A DNA stretch of 64,000 nucleotides from JAICXG01 sp036825615. GTDB taxonomy: Bacteria; Verrucomicrobiota; Verrucomicrobiia; Chthoniobacterales; UBA10450. This document shows positions 36,351 to 44,547 of the stretch, one piece after another. The stretch's first letter is position 1. Every line of letters starts with the position of its first letter. The notes under the pieces were generated by a model that searched no databases, was not told the origin of the DNA, and saw only the letters and a list, made by a program, of their open reading frames with translations. The stretch is from NCBI GenBank assembly GCA_036825615.1, contig DAISXY010000007.1:1-64000 (forward strand), read 5' to 3'. Position numbers and translations under genes: made by a program.

Positions 36351-38606
36351 ATGTCGAACCTTCGCTTCTGCGCGGCTTTGCTTTTCATCCTTTGCCTAAC
36401 GAGTGCCCCCTTTGCCGAGGCGGCCGGGCCGGCGAAGCGCCAGATCACGGAAAAAGACCTGTTCGATTTCGTCTGGATCGGCGACCCGCAGGTCTCGCCC
36501 GATGGGGCGCGGGTCGCGTATGTGCGCGTGACGGTGGACGAGAAGAAGGATGGCTACAAGACCGCGATCTGCGTCGTGCCGGCGAATGGGAACGAGGCCC
36601 CGCGCCAGCTCACGAGCGGTCCGCGCGACAGCGCGCCGCGCTGGTCGCCGGATGGGAATTGGATCGCGTTCACCCGCGCGACGGAGAAGGAGGGGAAAAA
36701 ACAGCCGGCTCAAATCTATTTGCTCCCGATGAGCGGCGGCGATGCGTTTGTTATCACCGACCTGCCGAAAGGGGCGAGCGACCCGAAATGGGCGCCGGAT
36801 GGGAAATCGGTTCTTTTTACCAGCACTTCGAACCCGAAAGATCTCGAGAAGCAGGCGCGGAAGAAAAAGAAGGAAGCTGTAGCCGGGGGCACCGACCCCG
36901 GCCGCGCTCATCTGCCTAACGAGAAGAAAAAAGCAGAGGAAGCGGAAGAGGAAGAGCATGAGAGCGACGTGCACGTGATCACCCACGCGGTCTATCGCGA
37001 CAACGAGGAGGGCTACCTGGATTTCACCCGCCCGACCCATCTCTGGGTGATGGAAGCGCCCCGTAGCGCCGATCAAAAGGCTGAGCCGCGGCAACTGACG
37101 CACGGGCGCTTCGACGAGGGGAACGCCGCCTGGTCGAAGGACGGAACCGAGGTCTATTTCACTTCCTGGCACGTCGACGAACCGTACTATCAACTGCCCA
37201 AGACCGAGCTCTACGTCATCCCGACAAAAGGCGGCGAAGCGAAACTTCTCACCACGATTGCGATGGGCGTGCGGAGCTTGTCGCTCAGCCCGGATGGCAA
37301 ACGCGCGGCCTTCATCGCTTCAACGGATGAGCCGGTAAATTCCTACACCCAGCCGGATCTGTGGACGATCGACCTTACCGCCAACGCCCAGCCGCGGAAC
37401 CTGACGAGCAGCTTCGATTTTGATGCGGGCGACAGCGTGTTCGGCGACAACGCCGCACCGCGGGCGCTCGGCGGCAACCGCCCGATCTGGAGCGCGGATG
37501 GCAAAAGCATTCTCGAGATTTACGCGAAGGAAGGCCGGACCCAGCTCGCCGCCTTCGACGCGGAGAACGGCGCCCCGACCGATCTCACCCACGGCGATCA
37601 GGCCGTGATCCGCTTTGCCGCCTCGCCTGATGCAAGCAAGATCGTCGTCCTAATTTCCACTCCGACGCGAATCAACGATCTGTTCGCTCTCGACCAACCC
37701 GGTGCACCGCCGCGCCAGCTCACGCATTCAAACGACAGGCTCTTTGGCCAGCTCAATCTGACTGAGCCGGAAGAGATCTGGTATGAGAGTTTTGATGGCA
37801 AACGCATCCAAACCTGGGTGCAACGGCCGCCCGACTTTAGCCCGACGAAAAAGTATCCGCTCATCCTCGATATCCACGGCGGGCCGCACGCCGCCTACGG
37901 CTACATCTTTGAGCACGAGTTCCAATGGATGGCGGCTAAAGGCTACGTCGTGCTCTACCCGAATCCGCGCGGGAGCACGAGCTACGGTCAGGATTTCGGC
38001 AACATCATTCAATACAAATACCCCGGCGACGATTTCAAAGATCTGATGGCGGCGGTCGAGGAAGTCGTCAGGCGCGGCGGGATCGACGAAAAGAAAATGG
38101 GCGTGACCGGCGGGAGCGGCGGCGGTCTCCTCACCAACTGGGTGGTCGGCCACACCGATCGTTTCGCCGCTGCGGTCGCGCAACGCGACATCGCGGACTG
38201 GGCGGACTGGTGGTACACGGCCGATTTCACTTTGTTTCAGCCGAACTGGTTCAAGACGCCGCCGTTCCAGGATCGGGAAGGCAATTACAAGGAGCGTTCA
38301 CCCATTACCTACATCAACAACGTGAAGACGCCGCTCATGCTCGTGCTCGGCGAAGACGACACCCGCACTCCACCGGGCGCGGGGGGCGAACAGATGTTTC
38401 GCGCGCTCAAGTTTCGTAAAATCCCGACCGTGATGGTGAAGTTCCCGCGCGAGACCCACGAGCTCTCGCGCTCGGGCGAGCCGTGGCATCGAGTCGAGCG
38501 TTTGCAGCACATTGTGGGGTGGTTCGATCACTGGCTCAAAGGCGTCCCGAAACCGGAATACGAGGTCGCGCCTGACGAAAAGGTGTCGACGAAGCCGGCG
38601 CGCTGA
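36351..38606 (+). CDS. Secreted S9-family prolyl oligopeptidase/acylaminoacyl peptidase
   Basis: 751 aa with a signal peptide (LRFCAALLFILCLTSAPFAE). Residues ~40-480 form a WD40-like/TolB propeller with repeats of the type SPDGARVAYVRV, SPDGNWIAFTRA and SADGKSILEIYA. Residues ~500-750 are the alpha/beta hydrolase: oxyanion segment LDIHGGPHAAYGY, nucleophile Ser in MGVTGGSGGGLLTNWVV, Asp in LVLGEDDTRTPP and His in FPRETHELSR. A Lys/Glu-rich insert (KKKAEEAEEEEHESDVH) interrupts one blade. Degrades peptides outside the cytoplasm. Confidence 0.95.
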   Translation: MSNLRFCAALLFILCLTSAPFAEAAGPAKRQITEKDLFDFVWIGDPQVSPDGARVAYVRVTVDEKKDGYKTAICVVPANGNEAPRQLTSGPRDSAPRWSPDGNWIAFTRATEKEGKKQPAQIYLLPMSGGDAFVITDLPKGASDPKWAPDGKSVLFTSTSNPKDLEKQARKKKKEAVAGGTDPGRAHLPNEKKKAEEAEEEEHESDVHVITHAVYRDNEEGYLDFTRPTHLWVMEAPRSADQKAEPRQLTHGRFDEGNAAWSKDGTEVYFTSWHVDEPYYQLPKTELYVIPTKGGEAKLLTTIAMGVRSLSLSPDGKRAAFIASTDEPVNSYTQPDLWTIDLTANAQPRNLTSSFDFDAGDSVFGDNAAPRALGGNRPIWSADGKSILEIYAKEGRTQLAAFDAENGAPTDLTHGDQAVIRFAASPDASKIVVLISTPTRINDLFALDQPGAPPRQLTHSNDRLFGQLNLTEPEEIWYESFDGKRIQTWVQRPPDFSPTKKYPLILDIHGGPHAAYGYIFEHEFQWMAAKGYVVLYPNPRGSTSYGQDFGNIIQYKYPGDDFKDLMAAVEEVVRRGGIDEKKMGVTGGSGGGLLTNWVVGHTDRFAAAVAQRDIADWADWWYTADFTLFQPNWFKTPPFQDREGNYKERSPITYINNVKTPLMLVLGEDDTRTPPGAGGEQMFRALKFRKIPTVMVKFPRETHELSRSGEPWHRVERLQHIVGWFDHWLKGVPKPEYEVAPDEKVSTKPAR

Positions 38607-38610
38607 TAAG

Positions 38611-38660
38611 ATTGGAGCCGGCCCGCCCCCGGACCGTCGTGCGGTGACATCGCGGTTGGA
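38611..38660 (+). repeat. REP unit with extended tail
   Basis: ATTGGAGCCGG head, degenerate stem GGCCCG/CGGACC, then the tail GTCGTGCGGTGACATCGCGG. The tail resembles that of the unit at 39676-39723, so these two units are a sub-family flanking the TraB/GumN gene. Confidence 0.7.
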
Positions 38661-38714
38661 TTCGCTCCAGTCCGCGCGCGTTCCATGCGCCGCGGTGAGC
38701 TGTTGCTCGTTAGG

Positions 38715-39596
38715 CTAAAGTTGCTCGCACTTGTAGCCGTGCAACGCGAGCAGCTTGATCAGGCTGGGTGGGCCGGCGAAATGGGCGGCTCCGGCCACAA
38801 CCATTGTCGGTTGGCCCTGTTTTATCATCCCGATGATGCGGGGAACCCATTTCAGATTTCGCATGTCGAGCAGGCGCGAGGAGATGGTGGGCGCTTCGGC
38901 GCGAAAGCGTCGTTCCTCGGCCCAGACCCCGTCGGGATCACCGCGCTTCCAGGCGGCGACTGCGCGGTTGTAGGTGTCGCGGCGTTTGTCGCCCTGCACG
39001 ATGTCGTCGAGCAACATGATCTCGCTTTCCACGTCACTCAGCCCGCGCAGGACCTCGATATGCTCATCAACGCTCTCGAGGCCGCCGACCGGTTTATGCA
39101 GCCGCTGGCAGTGATAGTACAAATAGGAATCCACTCCGTAGGCGCCGGTAACATTGCTCCAGCCGCGAATCCCCCAGATCGCCGCGATCCGCCAGGCACG
39201 CCACTCCTTCACCTGGTCGAAGTGAACATTGGAACGACGAAAACGCGTCTCGAGAAATTTGAGGGTCTCGGGATGGAGCTTGGTGTAGATCGTCTCGCCT
39301 TTTGGCAGCTTGCTCGCTTCCTTAAACTTCTTCGTGAATTCCTCGTCGAAATTCGGGTTGTACTCGAACACCACCTGCTTCGCCTCGTGAAAGGCGTCCA
39401 TGATCGGGCGGGCCAGAGGGTAATCTTTCCCGCTCAGGCTATGGACGGATCCGACCAGGTAAAAGGGCGCGGGCGCATTCACCACGCGCCAGATGTAGTG
39501 CTTCCCTGTGTCCGCTTGGCCGGCGGAAGCCACGCGCGGCACGAAAACCGCAACTGCGAAGAGAAGAACGGAGGTGAGTCTCTGGGTCCAATTCAT
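38715..39596 (-). CDS. TraB/GumN-family protein (second copy)
   Basis: 293 aa from ATG 39594-39596, followed by a signal peptide (RLTSVLLFAVAVFVPRVASA). Family marks match the copy at 9.7 kb: YLVGSVHSLSGKDYPLARP, VVFEYNPNFDEEF, VGGLESVDEHIEVL, and the C-terminal VVAGAAHFAGPPSLIKLLAL. Putative metal-dependent peptidase of unknown substrate. The start of its stop codon region overlaps a TCGTTAGGC (38707-38715). REP units lie on both sides (38611, 39676). Confidence 0.88.
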   Translation of the reverse strand: MNWTQRLTSVLLFAVAVFVPRVASAGQADTGKHYIWRVVNAPAPFYLVGSVHSLSGKDYPLARPIMDAFHEAKQVVFEYNPNFDEEFTKKFKEASKLPKGETIYTKLHPETLKFLETRFRRSNVHFDQVKEWRAWRIAAIWGIRGWSNVTGAYGVDSYLYYHCQRLHKPVGGLESVDEHIEVLRGLSDVESEIMLLDDIVQGDKRRDTYNRAVAAWKRGDPDGVWAEERRFRAEAPTISSRLLDMRNLKWVPRIIGMIKQGQPTMVVAGAAHFAGPPSLIKLLALHGYKCEQL

Positions 39597-39675
39597 GGGC
39601 GGGCGTGCTAAACAAAACGCCACCGCATGTCAATTCCATATTTAACCTCCAATCCCGAAAAGCAGTCCATACACA

Positions 39676-39723
39676 TTGGAGCCGGCCCGCCCTCGGGCCG
39701 TCGTGCCATGACATCGCGGCTGG
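39676..39723 (+). repeat. REP unit with extended tail
   Basis: Head TTGGAGCC, stem GGCCCG-CCCT-CGGGCC, then the tail GTCGTGCCATGACATCGCGG, matching 38611-38660 apart from a few bases. Both read in the same direction. Confidence 0.75.
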
Positions 39724-39742
39724 TCGCCAGCTTCCGGGGAGC

Positions 39743-39782
39743 ACAGGCCGCTGGCCTGTCCCGCGAGGCGGCTCGCCTCGCG
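39743..39782 (+). repeat. Two tandem perfect hairpins with GCT loops
   Basis: ACAGGCC-GCT-GGCCTGT (39743-39759) and CGCGAGGCG-GCT-CGCCTCGCG (39762-39782). Stem lengths 7 and 9 and 3-base loops repeat the architecture of the element at 3220-3381 with unrelated stem sequence. Confidence 0.8.
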
Positions 39783-39949
39783 CGGACGCACGGGTGAGAT
39801 GGAGCGTTCCCGAGCCGAGGAACGCACGCAAGCGCACGGTGGCTTCGGCGCAGAGGTCCGGAGCGAGGTCGCGCCTAACGAGAAGGTGCCGGCAAACCGA
39901 AACCGCGCAAAGCCGGCATGCCCTAACGAGCGAGCCGCCAGCCAAGGTT

Positions 39950-40109
39950 TGTCATCCCGAGCCGGCGAAGCGCGGCGAGGGACCTCGCGAGGCAATCTCG
40001 AGGTGAGCGAACCTGAGGACCGGCAGTGCACTGGTCGGCTCGATGTTTCGCGAAAGTGCTCCGGGCATTGGGAGGTCCCTCGCTGCGCTTCGCCAGCTCG
40101 GGATGACAG
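39950..40109. repeat. Inverted-repeat (MITE-like) element with TGTCATCCCGAGC ends
   Basis: Left arm 39950-39986, starting TGTCATCCCGAGC and ending GCGAGGGACCTC; right arm about 40073-40109 is its inverted copy with about two mismatches in 37. Some 85 bases lie between. Elements with such ends are widespread in bacterial genomes; no transposase is inside. Confidence 0.75.
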
Positions 40110-40222
40110 GCTGAGAGGGCGAACCCGTGAGGGGCAGAACGTGGAGCGGGATCCAGCCCTGCCGTTGGGCGACTCCGCATGATCTTATTCCATAGCGCTC
40201 GACGTTTGCTACACTTGGAGCC

Positions 40223-41377
40223 ATGCGAAGATCATGCCTGGCTGTTGTCTTGAGCGTTTCAGCGTTGACGGTACTCGCCCTCCAGGCTCAAACAGGCGGA
40301 GGTTACCTGAGCGCTAACCCCCCGGAATCTGCCGCGGGGTCTGCGACGTGGATGTGGAAGGCGACAGGCAGCCTGAACTTGGCGCGCGGTGAGCACACCG
40401 CCACTTTGCTACAGAACGGGCTGGTCCTCGCTGCCGGGGGCTTCGTTGCGCAGGGTGGTGACACGGGCAGTGCTGAACTGTACGATCCGGCGAGCCGAAC
40501 CTGGACTAAAACGAGCGCCCTCAATCAGGAACACAGCCAACATACCGCGACTCTATTGCAAGATGGCAGGGTGCTTGTGGTAGCAGGATTGGCTGGGCTG
40601 CCTGTATCGGCGTGTGAGCTCTACGACTCGACGACGGGCACGTGGGCGGTGACGGCGCCAATCCCGCGCCCACGATTTCGTCACACCGCTACCTTGCTCC
40701 CCACTGGGATGGTGCTTGTGACCGGGGGATGGAGTGAGCTTGGCATTACCGACAGCACGGAATTATACGATCCGGCGGCTGAAACCTGGACTGCCAAAGG
40801 CAACCTTCGTGACCCCCGTTGGGATCACACCGCGACCCTGCTGGCAAACGGAATGGTGCTGGTGGCCGGAGGAGATTCCTCAACCTTGACCGGAGCCATC
40901 ACGAGCGCGGAACTGTATGACCCGGCGAGCGGCACCTGGACCAAAACCGGCACCCTCAACACCGCCCGGGCTCGTCATACGGCTACGTTGCTGCAAAATG
41001 GGAAGGTCCTGGTTGTGGCGGGATACGACACGAATGGCGGCGCGCTGGCGAGCGCGGAACTGTACGACCCGGCGACCGGCACCTGGACCGAGACCGGCAG
41101 CCTCAGCACGGCCCGGTATTATCACACCGCGACCTTGCTACCGAACGGGATGGTGCTCGTGGCGGGAGGATGGGATATTGACAACGTTGCCACCGCGAGC
41201 GCCGAACTTTATGACCCGGTAAGCGGGACCTGGACTGCTGCCGGCGACCTCTACAAGTCGCGTACCAGCCACACCGCGACGATGTTGCCGAATGGGATGA
41301 TCCTTTTCGCAGGAGGATACAGGGGGGCTGGCTATACCCCGACCAAGAGCGCCGAAGTCGGCCGCCGTCACCGGTAA
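40223..41377 (+). CDS. Secreted Kelch-repeat protein
   Basis: 384 aa with signal peptide (AVVLSVSALTVLALQAQ). Six to seven Kelch repeats of about 49 residues follow, each with an HTATLL(P/Q)NGMVLVAGG core, a SAELYDPASGTWT segment and an ARxxHTAT start. They form a beta-propeller likely used for binding carbohydrate or protein outside the cell. The DNA repeats are similar enough to allow recombination between blades. Confidence 0.93.
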   Translation: MRRSCLAVVLSVSALTVLALQAQTGGGYLSANPPESAAGSATWMWKATGSLNLARGEHTATLLQNGLVLAAGGFVAQGGDTGSAELYDPASRTWTKTSALNQEHSQHTATLLQDGRVLVVAGLAGLPVSACELYDSTTGTWAVTAPIPRPRFRHTATLLPTGMVLVTGGWSELGITDSTELYDPAAETWTAKGNLRDPRWDHTATLLANGMVLVAGGDSSTLTGAITSAELYDPASGTWTKTGTLNTARARHTATLLQNGKVLVVAGYDTNGGALASAELYDPATGTWTETGSLSTARYYHTATLLPNGMVLVAGGWDIDNVATASAELYDPVSGTWTAAGDLYKSRTSHTATMLPNGMILFAGGYRGAGYTPTKSAEVGRRHR

Positions 41378-41383
41378 GGCGAT

Positions 41384-41403
41384 TAAGAATCCCCCGATTC
41401 TTA
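41384..41403 (+). terminator. Hairpin after the Kelch gene
   Basis: TAAGAATC-CCCC-GATTCTTA, a perfect 8-bp stem 6 bases after the stop codon. No T-run follows, so it may be a weak or Rho-assisted terminator. The rest of the gap to 41666 shows nothing recognisable. Confidence 0.5.
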
Positions 41404-41666
41404 CCAGAACACTGCGAGCTGCTCGGCATGCTTGGTCACGCTCCAGGTCGGGTCCATCCCCGCAGAAACGTCCGAGCCGGACGAGGAAACGGGTCCTCCG
41501 CGAGAAGAAACGCGCCATAGACATCCCTTTGCCGAGAATGGCTCTGGGCTCACTGAGCGGCGATTAGGAACTGTTCGTCGGCGAAAACAGCCTCAGCGCA
41601 TCCGTCTTATTCCAGAGGGCGCATACTGCCCTTGTCACCACCCGCGACCTTTGCGAACATCACCCG

Positions 41667-42734
41667 ATGCTGCGCATCCCGAAACAAAACTATGACGACA
41701 TCGAGCGCATCATCGAGCTTGATTTCGTTAGGGCAACCGAAGCCGCCGCGCTTAATTCGCTTCCCTGGATGGGCCGGGGCGAAAAGGAAAAAGCCGATGC
41801 CGCCGCCTGCGACGCGATCCGCGGGATGTTCGACCTCATGAATATCTGCGGCGAAGTGGTGATCGGCGAGGGGATCAAGGATGACGCGCCCGGCATTTTC
41901 AAAGGGGAACAACTCGGGATGTGGTTGCCGGGCGCGCCGCAGTTCGACATCGCGCTCGATCCGATCGACGGCACGACCAACATTTCCAAAGGAATGCCGA
42001 ACTCGATCACCTGCATCGCCGCCGCCAGCCCCGAGCCGGGAGTAAAGGTGGCGCTGCGCGACATCCCATCCTTTTACATGATGAAGCTCGCCTACGGACC
42101 CGAGATCATCCGGAGCATGAAAAAAGCGGGGATCGACACGCTCAAGCTCGAAAGCCCGATCGAGGAGACGCTCATCACCGTCGCGCGGGCGCTGAACAAG
42201 CGCGTCCAGGATGTGGTCGTGATGATGCTCGACCGTCCACGGCACAAGGAGATCGTCGCGGAAATCCGTCGCATCGGCGCGTCGCTGCGCATGATCGGCG
42301 ACGGCGACATCGCCGCCGCCATGGCGCCCTCGTATCCGGAAAGTGGGATCGATCTTTACGTCGGCATCGGCGGTGCGCCCGAAGCGGTGCTGGCGGCGGC
42401 CGGGATCAAATGTCTCGGCGGCGACATGCAGTGCCAGATGTGGCCGCGGGACGAGAAAGAGCGTGAGAAATTGATCGCCGAAGGCCACGGCGATGATCTC
42501 GAGCGCATCTTTTTCGCCGACGACCTGGCAATCGGAAGGAACATCATTTTTGCCGCAACCGGAATCAGTGACAGCGCACTCTTGCGCGGAGTGAAGGCGC
42601 AGGGCGCAAATACCATCACCCATTCGGTCCTGATGCGGGCCAAGAGCAAGACCGTCCGCTTCATTCAGGCCTGGCACGATTTGCAGAACAAAACCATCCG
42701 CTTGCGCTCGGATAATCGCGAGCACCGGATTTAG
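41667..42734 (+). CDS. glpX: Fructose-1,6-bisphosphatase class II
   Basis: 355 aa; hydrolyses fructose-1,6-bisphosphate in gluconeogenesis. GlpX motifs: GEVVIGEGIKDDAPGIFKGE (metal-binding Glu and Asp), DIALDPIDGTTNISKGMPNS, IRRIGASLRMIGDGDIAAAM, and LYVGIGGAPEAVLAAAGIKC. Complete and of normal length. Near copy of the motif at its start (TCGTTAGGG, 41727 region). Confidence 0.96.
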   Translation: MLRIPKQNYDDIERIIELDFVRATEAAALNSLPWMGRGEKEKADAAACDAIRGMFDLMNICGEVVIGEGIKDDAPGIFKGEQLGMWLPGAPQFDIALDPIDGTTNISKGMPNSITCIAAASPEPGVKVALRDIPSFYMMKLAYGPEIIRSMKKAGIDTLKLESPIEETLITVARALNKRVQDVVVMMLDRPRHKEIVAEIRRIGASLRMIGDGDIAAAMAPSYPESGIDLYVGIGGAPEAVLAAAGIKCLGGDMQCQMWPRDEKEREKLIAEGHGDDLERIFFADDLAIGRNIIFAATGISDSALLRGVKAQGANTITHSVLMRAKSKTVRFIQAWHDLQNKTIRLRSDNREHRI

Positions 42735-42842
42735 GCAATTTCTAATTTTTGATTTGCGATTGCTGCTTTACGCTTGCGCTCGGATGCCGGCTAAATCAGA
42801 AATCAACAAGCACAAATCACTACTGAACGAAGGACGTCGCTT
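42735..42842. promoter_or_regulatory. Promoter-length gap with AT-rich imperfect repeats
   Basis: 108 bases between glpX and the crystallin gene. CTAATTTTTGATTTGCGATT near the left and AAATCAGAAATCAACAAG then CACAAATCAC near the right are imperfect inverted relatives. AAGGAC lies close before the ATG at 42843. No transcription signal can be fixed. Confidence 0.35.
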
Positions 42843-43241
42843 ATGAGACAAGTACCCAAGACCGAGCTGTCGCCGGACAACGGCGCAATCATCGATACGA
42901 AATGGAAGATCGGCCCGCTCAGCTATCACGCCTCTGCCGCCGGCCCGGGGCACGATCAACTGGTGGAAGGAAATTTCCGGCTCCCCGAGCTGATCGTTTA
43001 CGACCACGTCGGCTTCAAAGGCGCCTACGCGCGCACCAACCTCAGCTTTCATTACCTCGGTGATTTTTGGAACGATCGCATCAGCTCGCTCATCATCGTG
43101 AGTGGCATCTGGCGCTTCTATCGCGACGAATACTACAAAGGGGACCATTGGGATCTCGGGCCTGGCTTTTACGAGTCCTTCTTCACCGAAGCCGGTCCCG
43201 ACGACGTTGTCAGCTCGTTCCAGGCGATCTCGCTCACCTGA
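42843..43241 (+). CDS. Beta/gamma-crystallin-domain protein
   Basis: 132 aa with no signal peptide. Two Greek-key motifs fill residues ~45-130: ELIVYDHVGFKGAYARTNLS ... WNDRISSLIIVSG, and WRFYRDEYYKGDHWDLGPGF ... DDVVSSFQAI. Both carry the Ca2+-binding signature [N/D][N/D]xx[S/T]S, as NDRISS and DDVVSS. Microbial crystallins gain stability on binding calcium, but their roles vary. The first 40 residues are an unrelated extension. It stands alone as a small gene; a GCCTAACGA follows three bases after the stop (43244-43252). Confidence 0.82.
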   Translation: MRQVPKTELSPDNGAIIDTKWKIGPLSYHASAAGPGHDQLVEGNFRLPELIVYDHVGFKGAYARTNLSFHYLGDFWNDRISSLIIVSGIWRFYRDEYYKGDHWDLGPGFYESFFTEAGPDDVVSSFQAISLT

Positions 43242-43361
43242 TCGCCTAACGAAAGCGTCGTATGCGGATTCCGCCTGACGACGAGCGTGCGCGGTCTCGC
43301 CCGCCCGCCGGGTGCAGGGAACGATTTTGATTTTGCCGGGCTGCGCTTAGATTCGGCTCCG

Positions 43362-44453
43362 ATGGTCGCGCTCGCTCAGGCTTCGCTCGAGGAGAAGGTG
43401 CTCGCAGGGGAGCGGATTTCCGCGGCGGAGGCGCTCGAGCTTTATCGCTGGCCGCTGACGGAGCTCGGCGCGCTCGCCGACGCGCGGCGCAATCTGGCGA
43501 AGGCAAAGAGCTACGGCGGGCAGGGCCGCGAGATCGTCACCTACATTGTCGATCGCAACATCAACTACACGAATGTCTGCAACGTCTACTGCAAATTTTG
43601 CGCCTTCTATCGCACCGAGCGCGACGAGGACCATTACGTCCTCACCCACGACCAATTCGATCAGAAGCTGGATGAATTAACCGCCGCCGGCGGCGTCCAA
43701 ATCCTGATGCAAGGCGGGCATCATCCGAAGCTCGGGTTCGATTGGTACCTCGAGCTGCTCCATCACATCCGGGAAAAATATCCGCACATCAACATTCACG
43801 GATTCAGCCCGCCGGAGTTTCAGCATTTCGCCGAGACCTTCCAGATGCCGCTACGGGAGGTGATCGGGCGTTTCAAGGAAGCGGGCCTCGGCTCGATTCC
43901 CGGCGGCGGCGGCGAGATTCTGGTCGACTCGGTGCGGAAACGGATTGCGCCTTTGAAATGCAAAACCGGGCAGTGGCTCGAAGTGATGCAGGTGGCGCAC
44001 GAGCTGGGGTTGAAGTCGAGTGCGACGATGATGTTTGGCCATGTCGAAACGGTCGAGGATCGGATCGAACATTTGCAGCGCCTGCGCGATCAGCAGGACA
44101 AGAGCGGCGGCTTCACCGCTTTCATCTGCTGGACCTTTCAGCCCGAGAACACGGTCCTGAAGGTGAAACACAAAACCGGCGCGGCCGAGTATCTGCGGAC
44201 TCAGGCGCTGGCGCGGATTTTTCTCGACAACATCCCAAACATCCAAAGCTCCTGGGTGACACAAGGCCCGGAGATCGGGCAGATCGCGCTCAAGTACGGC
44301 GCGAACGATTTTGGTTCGGTCATGATGGAAGAGAACGTCGTCAGCAGCGCGGGGACGACCTTCCGGCTCGATGCCGGAAAGATCGAAAGTCTGATTCGCG
44401 ACGCCGGTTACGAGCCGCGGCGGCGCAACAATTGGTACGAGTTGTTGCCATAA
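43362..44453 (+). CDS. mqnC: Cyclic dehypoxanthinyl futalosine synthase (radical SAM)
   Basis: 363 aa from ATG 43362; an upstream in-frame start at 43287 is possible but lacks family sequence. Radical-SAM cluster motif CNVYCKFCAFYR at about residue 65-80, then GGVQILMQGGHHPKLGFDWY, GFSPPEFQHF and GLGSIPGGGGEILVDSVRKR, specific to MqnC. It closes the ring of dehypoxanthinyl futalosine in the futalosine route to menaquinone. Other mqn genes are not in the window. Confidence 0.95.
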   Translation: MVALAQASLEEKVLAGERISAAEALELYRWPLTELGALADARRNLAKAKSYGGQGREIVTYIVDRNINYTNVCNVYCKFCAFYRTERDEDHYVLTHDQFDQKLDELTAAGGVQILMQGGHHPKLGFDWYLELLHHIREKYPHINIHGFSPPEFQHFAETFQMPLREVIGRFKEAGLGSIPGGGGEILVDSVRKRIAPLKCKTGQWLEVMQVAHELGLKSSATMMFGHVETVEDRIEHLQRLRDQQDKSGGFTAFICWTFQPENTVLKVKHKTGAAEYLRTQALARIFLDNIPNIQSSWVTQGPEIGQIALKYGANDFGSVMMEENVVSSAGTTFRLDAGKIESLIRDAGYEPRRRNNWYELLP

Positions 44454-44547
44454 AATCCGTCATTCCTGCCTTGACGTGGCCGACCGCATTCCACATCTAA
44501 TACGCCAACTCACCGCTGATAGCGGCCCGCCGCCGCGCGCTTTTGCC

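Larger units (their letters stand above)
39597..40222. other. 626-base intergenic region filled with repeats
   Basis: No convincing gene. From left to right: a REP unit (39676-39723), two tandem hairpins (39743-39782), an exact GCCTAACGA (39873-39881), a near copy CCCTAACGA (39911-39919 area), and a 160-base inverted-repeat element (39950-40109). Short open frames here have no coding features or ribosome sites. Confidence 0.7.

Noticed and set aside
39605..40006. 133-codon open frame in the repeat-rich gap
   Set aside because: It crosses REP and hairpin elements, has no ribosome site and no protein features.
41607..42725. 372-codon open frame opposite glpX
   Set aside because: The plus strand encodes a complete class II fructose bisphosphatase, so this is a shadow.
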